Positions 7,439-15,517 of a DNA stretch of 57,637 bases are shown piece by piece. The DNA is taken from positions 1 through 57,637 of the IMG/VR virus record IMGVR_UViG_3300017605_000995; one strand, given 5' to 3'. The notes under the pieces are model-generated. The model did not search any database. It was not told where the DNA came from and saw only the letters and a program-made list of their open reading frames with translations. The translations under genes were made by a program, and so were the position numbers. This DNA comes from a virus. The first letter of the stretch is position 1; each line of letters opens with the position of its first letter.

Positions 7439-10400
7439 TGGCGACCACGGACCAAGGCGGCCTGAACTGGAATCTCAACGTCCAGGACAACTTCACTGGT
7501 CCGCTCCAGCAATTCACGCGGCTCGTCACCGAGGCGCGTCAGGCCATCGCCACCTTCCGAGGGGCCGGCAACGCCTTCAATCAGTCGGTAGATCAGATGC
7601 GCGCCCTGGCCGATTTGACCAGGGCGCAGACCGCAGCTACTCGGCAGGCACGAAGTCAACAGTCGCAAGCCGAGCGCGAGGAGATTCAGGCGCAACGCGA
7701 ATTGATTGCCCAGGTCAAGGAACGCAATCGCCTGGAGAAGGAGCGCGGGGCAATCATCCGCGCGCAGCGGGCAGAGCAGGCCCAGGCAGCCCGGGCTTCC
7801 CTCGCGCTCGATGCGGCCGTCGCCAAGACGAAGGGCGAGGTCGCTGCCGCAACCAAGAAGGTCGGCGATGAGTCGGGGAAGACTGCACCCAAGGCCCGCA
7901 CGCTCGCCAACGAGTTCAAGGGGCTCCGGCAGGCGCTGCTCGGCGGCGGTGAGGCCGGTAACCGGCTGGTCTTCACGCTGCGCAACATCATCGGCGTCGG
8001 CGCCGGCCTCGTCTTCATCCAGCAGATCCAGCAGAGCTTCACGGGGCTCGTGCGCGCGGGCATCGAATTCAACCAGCAGGTGGACGACTCGACTGTCGGG
8101 ATCGCCGGCCTGCTGTCCGCTGTCGCCAACGTCCGGGATGCGCAGGGTGGGCTCGTCACGGGCGCGGCAGCCTTCGCAGCCACGTTCGATGTCGCCGTGG
8201 AACAGGTCGAGAAACTGCGGCAGGCGACGCTGCGCACGACCGCGACGTTCCAGCAGCTCTCCGATACGTTCCAGGTCGCCGTTGCTCCGGGCCTCAAGGC
8301 CGGGCTCAACATCGACCAAATCCGCGAGCTGGCGATCTCCGTCTCGCAAGCGGCCGGTGCCCTCGGGGTGCCGACGAATCAGCTCTCGGAAGAAATCCGC
8401 GCGCTGCTGACCGGCACGATCCAGGCCCGCACGACGCGCATCGCGACCGCGCTCGGCATCACGCCCGACGACATCCGCCGCGCCAAGAACGATGTCGGCG
8501 GCCTCGCGAAGTTCCTCGACGACCGCTTCCGCGCGTTCGAGATCGCAGGAGAGAAGGCGGCCAACACGTTCACCGGAACGTTCCGCCGCGCGCAGACGGC
8601 AATCGCTCTCTCGTCCGGTGAAGCCTCGCGCACCCTCTTCAACGAACTCCGGACCAGCTTCGAGGAAGTCTTCGATCTGTTCACGACGCGAACCGCATTC
8701 GGCGAGGTGCTCCCCGATCCGCGGGCAGTGCAGGCCCTCAAGACGATCTTCGATGGGATCGCGGATGCGGTGCGGTCATTTCGGTCGAACATCCAGCAGA
8801 TCCGCTTCGACGCGATCCTGGAAGCCGGAAAATTCCTCGGCGATATCTTCCGAGGGCTCGGGCAAGCTCTGTCGGGGTTCGTCATCGGGGCCGTCAATAC
8901 CTTCGCCCTGCTTGGCCGCGTCTTCCGTCAAATCTTCGGCCCTGGCTCCGACTTCACCCGGGTGGCCGTCATCCTTGGGGAGATCGTCACCCTGGTCGGT
9001 GTGCTCGGGGCAGCCTTCGGCGGGCTGCGCGTGGTCATCAGCCTCCTGGTGATTCCATTCGCGGCCATCGTCAAGTCCGCCGAGACCCTGGTCGCCGTGC
9101 TGCGAACGGCCGCCCTGGCGACGCCCTTCTTCCTCATGCTGGGCGCGATCGTCGCCGCCGGCCTGGGTATCAAGGATCTCATCAAGCTGGAGGAAGACCT
9201 GGAGCGGATCCGGCAGCGCTCCACGGCGGAAGCCCAGCTCTCGAAGGCAGCCATTCTTCAAGGACAGCTCGCCGAGGCGTTGAAGAACCGCGCCGAATTG
9301 CAGAAGGTCGTCAACGACGAAGAAGCGAAGCAAGGCACAGGCGGTGCCGGCATTGGCCTCTTTGGTTTTGGTAATCAGCTCCAACGGCATATCGTCCGCT
9401 TGCAGCAGATCGATGAACTGATCGCCAAGCTGAAGGAGCAGAAGAAGGCACAAGAGGCAGCAGACAAGGCGGACCCCACTGCGGGAGGCCCACCTCCGGA
9501 ATTGCCGGAGCCGGATCAATCGTCCTTCCTCCAGAAGGGAATCGACGCGGCGAAGGACGTCCTCAAGGCGATTCAGGACACTTTCAACGGGGCCGACCCG
9601 CTGACGCCTCCGCCGATCAAGAAGCCGGAGATCGATCCGAAGGATCTGCCGTTCAGCTTCGTGATGACGGTCACGCCCAAGCCCGAGCTGGGTCCGTTCG
9701 AGAAGGCCCTCCAGAAGATGGGCGATCTGCTTGAAGGCGAACTACGCCTGATGCAGACGGCGATCACGGAATTCAGCAACTTCGTCGCCGACTCGATCGT
9801 GGACGCCTTCGACCCGACGAACGACACGAGCTTCCAGGAGCGCTTCGCACGCTTCCTCCAATCGATCGCGAAGCAGATCATCGCGACCTTGACGCAAATC
9901 GCGATCTCGAAGTTGCTGCTCTCGATCAGCACCAGCGCGGCCGGCTCCGCGGTCGACGGCGGCCTCGTGGAGGGTTTCGCGGAAGGCGGCCCGGTGGGTC
10001 AGCCGGCACCTTCCCTCAGCCATATGGGCATCAAGGCGCCGCGCCCGAAGGGACTGCACCCCACCGACACGGTGCCCGCATGGTTGGCGCCGGGGGAATT
10101 CGTTCACCGGGCCTCCGCGGTCGCGCGTTACGGCGCCGACTTCATGCAGGCCCTCAACAAAGGGCTGGTGAACCCGGCCGAGCTGCGGGCCTTTGCCGGC
10201 ATGTCGCAGCGCCGCACCAGCGAGGCCCGTCGGATCCGCAAGATCCGCGGCTACGCTGATGGTGGCCTTGTCTCCCAGCAGCTCGCCGCGAACAATGCGG
10301 CCCTGGCCGCCCGCGCTGAGAGTCCGACCCAAACGGCCCCGACGCCCGCCTTCATCGTCGGAAACGATCAAGCCGTCGACCGCTTCCTGCATGGAGGCAA

Positions 10401-10464
10401 GACGGCCTTCCTGAATTTCGCCAAAGATAATGCCCCCGCGTTGAAGGCCATCTTGGGGCAGTGA
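7438..10464 (+). CDS. Tape measure protein
   Basis: 1008 aa, the longest gene of the genome, placed right after the chaperones. It sets tail length and takes part in DNA passage. Residues about 30-150 are coiled coil rich in Gln/Ala/Arg (QRELIAQVKERNRLEKERGA). Hydrophobic, membrane-active-looking segments follow around 470-590 (IVTLVGVLGAAFGGL; LVIPFAAIVK). A Gly-rich C-terminal part contains LHPTDTVPAWLAPGEFVHRA, the TDTVPAMLTPGEFV-like motif common in tape measure proteins. At about 3 bases per residue of tail length rule, a tail of roughly 150 nm would be expected; that figure is inference. Confidence 0.92.
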   Translation: MATTDQGGLNWNLNVQDNFTGPLQQFTRLVTEARQAIATFRGAGNAFNQSVDQMRALADLTRAQTAATRQARSQQSQAEREEIQAQRELIAQVKERNRLEKERGAIIRAQRAEQAQAARASLALDAAVAKTKGEVAAATKKVGDESGKTAPKARTLANEFKGLRQALLGGGEAGNRLVFTLRNIIGVGAGLVFIQQIQQSFTGLVRAGIEFNQQVDDSTVGIAGLLSAVANVRDAQGGLVTGAAAFAATFDVAVEQVEKLRQATLRTTATFQQLSDTFQVAVAPGLKAGLNIDQIRELAISVSQAAGALGVPTNQLSEEIRALLTGTIQARTTRIATALGITPDDIRRAKNDVGGLAKFLDDRFRAFEIAGEKAANTFTGTFRRAQTAIALSSGEASRTLFNELRTSFEEVFDLFTTRTAFGEVLPDPRAVQALKTIFDGIADAVRSFRSNIQQIRFDAILEAGKFLGDIFRGLGQALSGFVIGAVNTFALLGRVFRQIFGPGSDFTRVAVILGEIVTLVGVLGAAFGGLRVVISLLVIPFAAIVKSAETLVAVLRTAALATPFFLMLGAIVAAGLGIKDLIKLEEDLERIRQRSTAEAQLSKAAILQGQLAEALKNRAELQKVVNDEEAKQGTGGAGIGLFGFGNQLQRHIVRLQQIDELIAKLKEQKKAQEAADKADPTAGGPPPELPEPDQSSFLQKGIDAAKDVLKAIQDTFNGADPLTPPPIKKPEIDPKDLPFSFVMTVTPKPELGPFEKALQKMGDLLEGELRLMQTAITEFSNFVADSIVDAFDPTNDTSFQERFARFLQSIAKQIIATLTQIAISKLLLSISTSAAGSAVDGGLVEGFAEGGPVGQPAPSLSHMGIKAPRPKGLHPTDTVPAWLAPGEFVHRASAVARYGADFMQALNKGLVNPAELRAFAGMSQRRTSEARRIRKIRGYADGGLVSQQLAANNAALAARAESPTQTAPTPAFIVGNDQAVDRFLHGGKTAFLNFAKDNAPALKAILGQ

Positions 10465-10483
10465 GCTACACTAGAGGAACACC

Positions 10484-11494
10484 ATGACACTCGCTTGGAC
10501 CGAGGGATTCGAAATCCATCAGAGCATGACCTACCTCGCCCGCAAGTATGCGGTCGGGTCGGGTTCTTTCTCCGCGCAGACCGGCCGACTCTTTGGCTCG
10601 GCCGGCAGTGGAACCAACTTGATCCTGACGACACCCAGCTTCGGTGTCGAGAACACCTGGGTCGTCGGATTCGGAATCAAGATCAACACGTCGGTTCCCA
10701 CGACGGCCATCACGCTCCTCTCGGGCGCCTCTGAACAGTGCAAGATCATTCCGACGTCCTCGGGCGGCGGCTACGTCTGGGTGCTCAAGCGAGGCTCCAC
10801 CACGATCGCCACGAGTGCCACGGTCCGCGACCTCGGGGTCTGGTATTACGTGGAGCTGAAGGTCACGGCCCGCACCGGCACGAACGGCGTCTACGAATTG
10901 CGAGTCGATGAGGTGACGGATATCTCGGGCTCGATGGTGAATCTCGCCAACACCGGCTCGGACGGCGTGGACGTGGTCATGTTCGCATCGGCCTCGACGA
11001 ACGTTCTCTGGGACGACATTTACATCCTCGACGACCAGGGAGGCCAGAACGACGATTTCCTCGGGGACTCCGCCGTCCGCGGCATCCTCCCGACCGCGGA
11101 AGGCGCGACGAACGCCTGGGTGCCCAGCACCGGCACGAACAACGCGGCGCTCGTGGACGACACGGCCACGACCCCGAACGACGCCGACTACGTGCGTGGC
11201 GTGAACAACGGGGACATCGACCTCTACGACTATGCGAATCTCGCCGGCCTGCTGAACGGCCCGATCGCGGGGATCATGGTCACGAGCGACATGAGAATGG
11301 AAACCACGGGGACGGCCGGTGTGCGCGTGAAGGTCCGCGAGGCCGGCGTGAACTACGACGAGGCCACCCACACCGTCAATGGCACGCCCGTGCGCGGCTA
11401 CACCCAGGTCATCGAGAACAGCCCCGACGACGGCCTGCCGTGGGAAGTGGCGGACATCGACGGGGCCCAGTTCGGCGTGGAGAAGGTGTCGTAA
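10484..11494 (+). CDS. Tail-associated jelly-roll-like protein, paralogue 1
   Basis: 336 aa, beta-rich. The first 190 residues look like a concanavalin/LamG jelly roll (WYYVELKVTARTGTNGVYELRVD, then WDDIYILDDQG), followed by a second domain with EGATNAWVPSTGTN and DDTATTPNDADYV. It begins TEGFEIHQSMTYLARK, which nearly matches the start of the next gene (TEGFETRQSSTYLARA), so the two are tandem duplicates. AGAGGA precedes the ATG, and a TACACT box lies at 10467-10472. Likely a distal tail or tail-side appendage protein; the exact role is unknown. Confidence 0.65.
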   Translation: MTLAWTEGFEIHQSMTYLARKYAVGSGSFSAQTGRLFGSAGSGTNLILTTPSFGVENTWVVGFGIKINTSVPTTAITLLSGASEQCKIIPTSSGGGYVWVLKRGSTTIATSATVRDLGVWYYVELKVTARTGTNGVYELRVDEVTDISGSMVNLANTGSDGVDVVMFASASTNVLWDDIYILDDQGGQNDDFLGDSAVRGILPTAEGATNAWVPSTGTNNAALVDDTATTPNDADYVRGVNNGDIDLYDYANLAGLLNGPIAGIMVTSDMRMETTGTAGVRVKVREAGVNYDEATHTVNGTPVRGYTQVIENSPDDGLPWEVADIDGAQFGVEKVS

Positions 11495-12534
11495 TGGCGA
11501 TCCGCATGACCGAGGGCTTCGAGACCCGTCAATCCTCGACCTACCTCGCCCGCGCGTGGCAGACGCTCGCGGGCGCCCTGACGGCATTCTCCGCCCAGCG
11601 CAAGGCCGGCAACGCCTCGGGCCAGGGGACGAACTTCACATTGACGTCATGGCCGCTCGTGCCGGCCGACTCGAACGTGTGGATCCTCGGCTTCGGCTAC
11701 TACATGAACGCGACGACGTGCGCGAGCACCGTCACGCTCATGAATGCTTCGGCGACGGCCCAACTCTCCCTCGTCTTCGCGACCGGGACCACGGCCAATA
11801 CATTCACGATCGCTGTCAAGCGAGGCGCCACGACGCTCGCGACGACCGGCGAGATCATGGGCCAGATGTGGCACTACATCGAGTTCAAGGCCACCGTGCG
11901 CACGGGCGCGAACGGGGCCTATGAGCTGAAGGTCGATGGAGTGTCGCTGCTCTCGGACGGCTCCGAGAACACGGCCAACACGGGCAGCGACGGCGCCAGT
12001 GTCTTCCAGTTCAACTGGGGCGGCGCTTCGTGCCGGTTCGACGACATCATGATTGCCGACAACACGGGCGGAATTCATGATGACTTCATGGGCGACAAGG
12101 TGGTCATGGGGATCCTGCCGGACGGCGACGGTGCCTCCAGCCAGTGGGTCCCGAGCACCGGCTCCGCTCACTCCGTCCTCGTGGACGACACGGCCGCCTC
12201 TCCGGACGACACCGACTATGTCAGCTCCAACACCGACGGTGACCTGGATCTCTACACCTTCGGTAATCTGACGGAGCTGGCCGCCGACGGCACGCTCGAC
12301 GCAGTGGTGGTGTTCCCGACGGCCGCGATGTTCTCGACCGGCGCCCGCGGGTGCAAGGTCCGCTTCCGCACCAGTGGAGGCTCGACCGCCGATTCGGCGC
12401 AATTCGATGTCGACTCGAAGACGCTCCGCATGTTCATCGTCCCGTTCGACGAGGATCCGGTCGCCGCAGCGGCCTGGACGAAGACCGCCCTGGACGGCGG
12501 CCAACTCGGAATTCTGGACGTCACGGAGGTCTAA
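11494..12534 (+). CDS. Tail-associated jelly-roll-like protein, paralogue 2
   Basis: 346 aa from the ATG at 11494, which overlaps the preceding stop (TAATG). The domain order is the same as in paralogue 1: a WHYIEFKATVRTGANGAYELK strand pair, a DDIMIADNTGG turn, then SQWVPSTGSA and DDTAASPDDTDYV. The C-terminus differs slightly (FDEDPVAAAAWT versus SPDDGLPWEV). Possibly the two assemble as a pair or show adaptive divergence for surface binding. Confidence 0.65.
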   Translation: MAIRMTEGFETRQSSTYLARAWQTLAGALTAFSAQRKAGNASGQGTNFTLTSWPLVPADSNVWILGFGYYMNATTCASTVTLMNASATAQLSLVFATGTTANTFTIAVKRGATTLATTGEIMGQMWHYIEFKATVRTGANGAYELKVDGVSLLSDGSENTANTGSDGASVFQFNWGGASCRFDDIMIADNTGGIHDDFMGDKVVMGILPDGDGASSQWVPSTGSAHSVLVDDTAASPDDTDYVSSNTDGDLDLYTFGNLTELAADGTLDAVVVFPTAAMFSTGARGCKVRFRTSGGSTADSAQFDVDSKTLRMFIVPFDEDPVAAAAWTKTALDGGQLGILDVTEV

Positions 12535-12537
12535 CCC

Positions 12538-14172
12538 GTGTCCGATTCCCGTCTCACTCGACAGGGCATCGAGGCCCTCCTCCAACCCGGTGCCGTGGTC
12601 TCCGTGCCGCGCGTCGAGGCGGAGGCCCTCGTCGACCCGGACGATGGGTCGGGTGCGGCACGCCTCACTCGCCAGGGGATCGAAGTCCTCTACACTCCAC
12701 CACCGACGGTCCTGCTGCCTCGCTTCGAGGCGGAGGCCCTCGTGGATCCCGATGACGGGACGGGTGCGACCCTGCTCACGCGCCAGGGGATCGAAGTTGT
12801 CTACTCGCCGCCTCCCTTTGTAGGCATTTTCCGCGCGGAGGCCGAGGCCCTCGTCGACCCCGATGACGGCACCGGAGCGGTCCGTCTGGTCCGACAGGGG
12901 ATCGAAGTCCTCTACCCGCGCCCGCCCGCGTCCCCGAGTCCGCTCGCGCTGCCGGCGAACTACGAGGTGTTCATCCACTCGTGGGAGACCGGCCTCTCGC
13001 TGTCGAATGCCTACCTGACTGATATCACCTTCAGCCCAGTGACCGGAGCGGAGGAGCGGCGCAGCCTGCGCGACAAGCCCAGCCGCACGATGCAGGCCCG
13101 CTACCTCAACACGACCAGGGCCATCATCGACCGGCTCATCGTCAATGCGAAGAAGTTGACGAACACCCGCGTGCCGTTCCCGCTCTACTGTGACGAGTCG
13201 ATCGGGACCGCCGATGCAGCCAGCGGGCAAACTTCTGTCCCGTGCGACACGACGCTCCGCCGATTTTTCCTGGGCGGCCGGGTGCTGATCGTCCCGCACC
13301 TCCCCGGTAATTTCGTGCCGATGGATCAGTTGGATACGGGGATCATCGAAGAGATCCACGACGACCATCTCGTCCTGGAGGGTAACCTCGCCCTCAACTT
13401 CACGGCCGGGAACTTCTCGGTCTACCCGCTGATCGACTGCGAGATCGTGCTGCGTCCGAAGGTGACCTTCGAGACGCACCAGATCGTGCGGTGGGAGTTG
13501 ATTGTCAAGGAAATCCTCGGAGCCAACACCCTGCCGGCCACGCGCTATGGAGCACCGCTCAATATGGCCAGCTTGGAGGGTATCCCGATCATGGTGCTGC
13601 CGGGCGGCAACGACTTCCAGCAGGGAGTGCCGATCGGTTACTTGCGCGACGGCGATTCCTTCGATCGCGGTCGCGGGACGGTCGTCAATCCGAACGAATA
13701 CCGCTACAAGCAGGTGACCGAGTGGAACCTGCTCGCACACACCCGCGAGACGGCCTGGGCAGTCGTGCAATTCCTGGACTGGGCGCGCGGTCGCGGCCGG
13801 GTCTTCTGGGCCATGGACGAAGAGGATCTCTGGTCCCCGATCGCCCTCGACCCGACATTCGTCGAGATTGATCCGCTGGGCGAATTCTCGGACTTCGAGG
13901 CGGACCTGGACGTGCTCGGGATCGAGATGATGGACGGGACGATCCACGCCCGCCGCGTCAACACGATCCAGGACCTGACGACCGTCTGGCGTGTCACGAC
14001 GACCGGCGACGACTGGCCCGCGCTCGACCTGACGCAGATCCGCCGCATCGCCCGCACGCGAGTGTCCCGCCTCGTGGATGACGAATTCACAGAGGACTGG
14101 CAAACGCTGGAGGTCTGCCGCTTCCAATTCGGGACTATCGAGGCCCTCGCCGAGGGTGAGGAGACGACGTGA
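12538..14172 (+). CDS. Tail tip protein (GTA gp12-position), with N-terminal 37-residue repeats
   Basis: 544 aa, starting with GTG at 12538, four bases after the previous stop. Residues 5-115 are three tandem 37-residue repeats (LTRQGIEVLY... EAEALVDPDDGTGA) plus a partial fourth, ending in a Pro-rich linker. The remaining part resembles tail-tip proteins: a region ITFSPVTGAEERRSLRDKP that in DUF2460-like/GTA gp12 proteins follows the N-terminus, and a C-terminal beta region. It sits directly upstream of the hub gene, as gp12 does in Rhodobacter GTA. The repeats probably lie outside the tail body. Confidence 0.65.
   Translation: MSDSRLTRQGIEALLQPGAVVSVPRVEAEALVDPDDGSGAARLTRQGIEVLYTPPPTVLLPRFEAEALVDPDDGTGATLLTRQGIEVVYSPPPFVGIFRAEAEALVDPDDGTGAVRLVRQGIEVLYPRPPASPSPLALPANYEVFIHSWETGLSLSNAYLTDITFSPVTGAEERRSLRDKPSRTMQARYLNTTRAIIDRLIVNAKKLTNTRVPFPLYCDESIGTADAASGQTSVPCDTTLRRFFLGGRVLIVPHLPGNFVPMDQLDTGIIEEIHDDHLVLEGNLALNFTAGNFSVYPLIDCEIVLRPKVTFETHQIVRWELIVKEILGANTLPATRYGAPLNMASLEGIPIMVLPGGNDFQQGVPIGYLRDGDSFDRGRGTVVNPNEYRYKQVTEWNLLAHTRETAWAVVQFLDWARGRGRVFWAMDEEDLWSPIALDPTFVEIDPLGEFSDFEADLDVLGIEMMDGTIHARRVNTIQDLTTVWRVTTTGDDWPALDLTQIRRIARTRVSRLVDDEFTEDWQTLEVCRFQFGTIEALAEGEETT
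12550..12882 (+). repeat. Three tandem 111-bp coding repeats (37 residues each)
   Basis: Units at 12550-12660, 12661-12771 and 12772-12882, with a partial fourth to about 12930. Each encodes RQGIE followed by EAEALVDPDDG. The amino acids are more conserved at these two blocks than in between, so the repeat is old and under selection. Confidence 0.85.
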
Positions 14173-15011
14173 CGAACCAAGCTGTCGAACAGAACGAGAA
14201 GCTCACCTATCAGCTTGTCCTCTTCACCTGGAACGACGCCACGGAGTCGGCGGCCTACACGGACTGGACGTCCGAGGTCGTGCTGGGCGGAGTCACCTAT
14301 CTCCCACGCCCGACGATGGAGGTCAACATCCCGAAAAACTCGGGCGACCTCGGGGACGATTCGCTGACCATCGATATGTCGCTGGAAGCGGGATTCCTCA
14401 CCGATATGTCGAACGGGCTCCCGCATGCCAAAGTGGAAGTGACGGTGGCGGAGATCGTCCGTCCAACAGACCCCGCCGTGGTCTCCAACAGTTACACCAC
14501 ATTCCAGGGCACCATCGTCCTCGGGACCCGCAACGTGAACGGCCGCAAGGGCAACGTCCGCCTGACGGGCAAGACCCCGAAGTGCTTGATGAACACTGCG
14601 ATGGGGCTGCCCGCGAATATCCAGTGCGGCAATGCACTCGGAGGCGGACGCTGCAACGTGGACATGAGCCTCGGGCAGAACTCGTTCTTCGCCACTCTCA
14701 CCTCGATCGACGGGCGCACCGTCACTGTGAACGTCACCGGGCACACCAACCCGGACCCGAAGTATTTCCACCGCGGCTACTTCACGTTCGCCGGCCTGCG
14801 GATCATGATTAGGGATTGGAACGACTTGGACCCGCTGACGTTCGTGCTCGTCCGCCAACCGCCGGCATCGTGGCTCAATGTCACGGTGCTGATTTCTTCC
14901 GGGTGCGACAAGTCCATCGAGACGTGCCGCAGTCGCTACAACAAGGAAGACCGCTTCAACGGAATTGGCTATGCCATGCCCGGCTACCTCCCGATCTTCG
15001 AGAGTTCATGA
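14169..15011 (+). CDS. Tail hub/baseplate protein, phage_BR0599 (DUF2163, GTA gp13-like)
   Basis: 280 aa, overlapping the previous stop by four bases (GTGA). The C-terminus, GCDKSIETCRSRYNKEDRFN then GIGYAMPGYLP, matches the conserved end of the BR0599/GTA hub family (Cys, Cys, N-F-G-G-x-P-G pattern). Further conserved Cys residues (QCGNALGGGRCN) fit the iron-sulphur or zinc-like site reported in that family. This protein forms the cap between tube and tip fibre in GTA-type tails. Confidence 0.8.
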   Translation: MTNQAVEQNEKLTYQLVLFTWNDATESAAYTDWTSEVVLGGVTYLPRPTMEVNIPKNSGDLGDDSLTIDMSLEAGFLTDMSNGLPHAKVEVTVAEIVRPTDPAVVSNSYTTFQGTIVLGTRNVNGRKGNVRLTGKTPKCLMNTAMGLPANIQCGNALGGGRCNVDMSLGQNSFFATLTSIDGRTVTVNVTGHTNPDPKYFHRGYFTFAGLRIMIRDWNDLDPLTFVLVRQPPASWLNVTVLISSGCDKSIETCRSRYNKEDRFNGIGYAMPGYLPIFESS

Positions 15012-15517
15012 GCGGAGTTCGTCTAGTCCCCTTGCCACTCCAGTGGCGCCGCGTCGCCGCCCCGTGGGTCGCCCGGCTGGGGGGCATCCTCCGGTCGTGG
15101 GAAGACACACCCTACAGCGCCGGCCAGCAGTGCAAGGGCCCGAAGGGTGGCGTGGACTGCATCCGCTTCGGCTGCGCCGTCCTCGACGAGCTGTATCGCC
15201 GACCGGAGACGGACCTCCCGCCCCGCGCCGCAGACGCCTCGATGCACGACCGCGAGGGCGCCTTCTCGGTGATGCGCGAGATCATGCGCCGCTACCCCGA
15301 CCACGTCGCCGTCACCAATGGCATGGTGGAGCCCGGCGACATCCTGGTCGTGGGCCCGACCGAGGGCGGCCCCGGTCACATGATGCTCGTGGGACACTCG
15401 CGCAACACGGTCTGGCAAGCGTCGGCAAGTAAGGTCCACTTCACCGGGCTTTACCTGCCCGCCTCTGCTACACTTTTCCGGGTCTACCGTATGGTGGATC
15501 GAGACCAATGGGCATGA
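15008..15517 (+). CDS. NlpC/P60-family tail peptidase (GTA gp14-like)
   Basis: 169 aa from an ATG at 15008 that overlaps the previous stop (ATGA). Catalytic Cys51 in GGVDCIRFGC and His124 in GPGHMMLVGH fit the NlpC/P60 papain-like fold. Its place between the hub and the J-like tip gene is the GTA/lambda-K order, so it probably cuts peptidoglycan peptides during entry or during tail-tip maturation. Signal peptide absent, as expected for a virion enzyme. Confidence 0.85.
   Translation: MSGVRLVPLPLQWRRVAAPWVARLGGILRSWEDTPYSAGQQCKGPKGGVDCIRFGCAVLDELYRRPETDLPPRAADASMHDREGAFSVMREIMRRYPDHVAVTNGMVEPGDILVVGPTEGGPGHMMLVGHSRNTVWQASASKVHFTGLYLPASATLFRVYRMVDRDQWA

Noticed and set aside
15469-15474. TACACT box before the J-like tip gene
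   Set aside because: Lies in coding sequence with starts 34 bases away and close operon coupling; likely chance.
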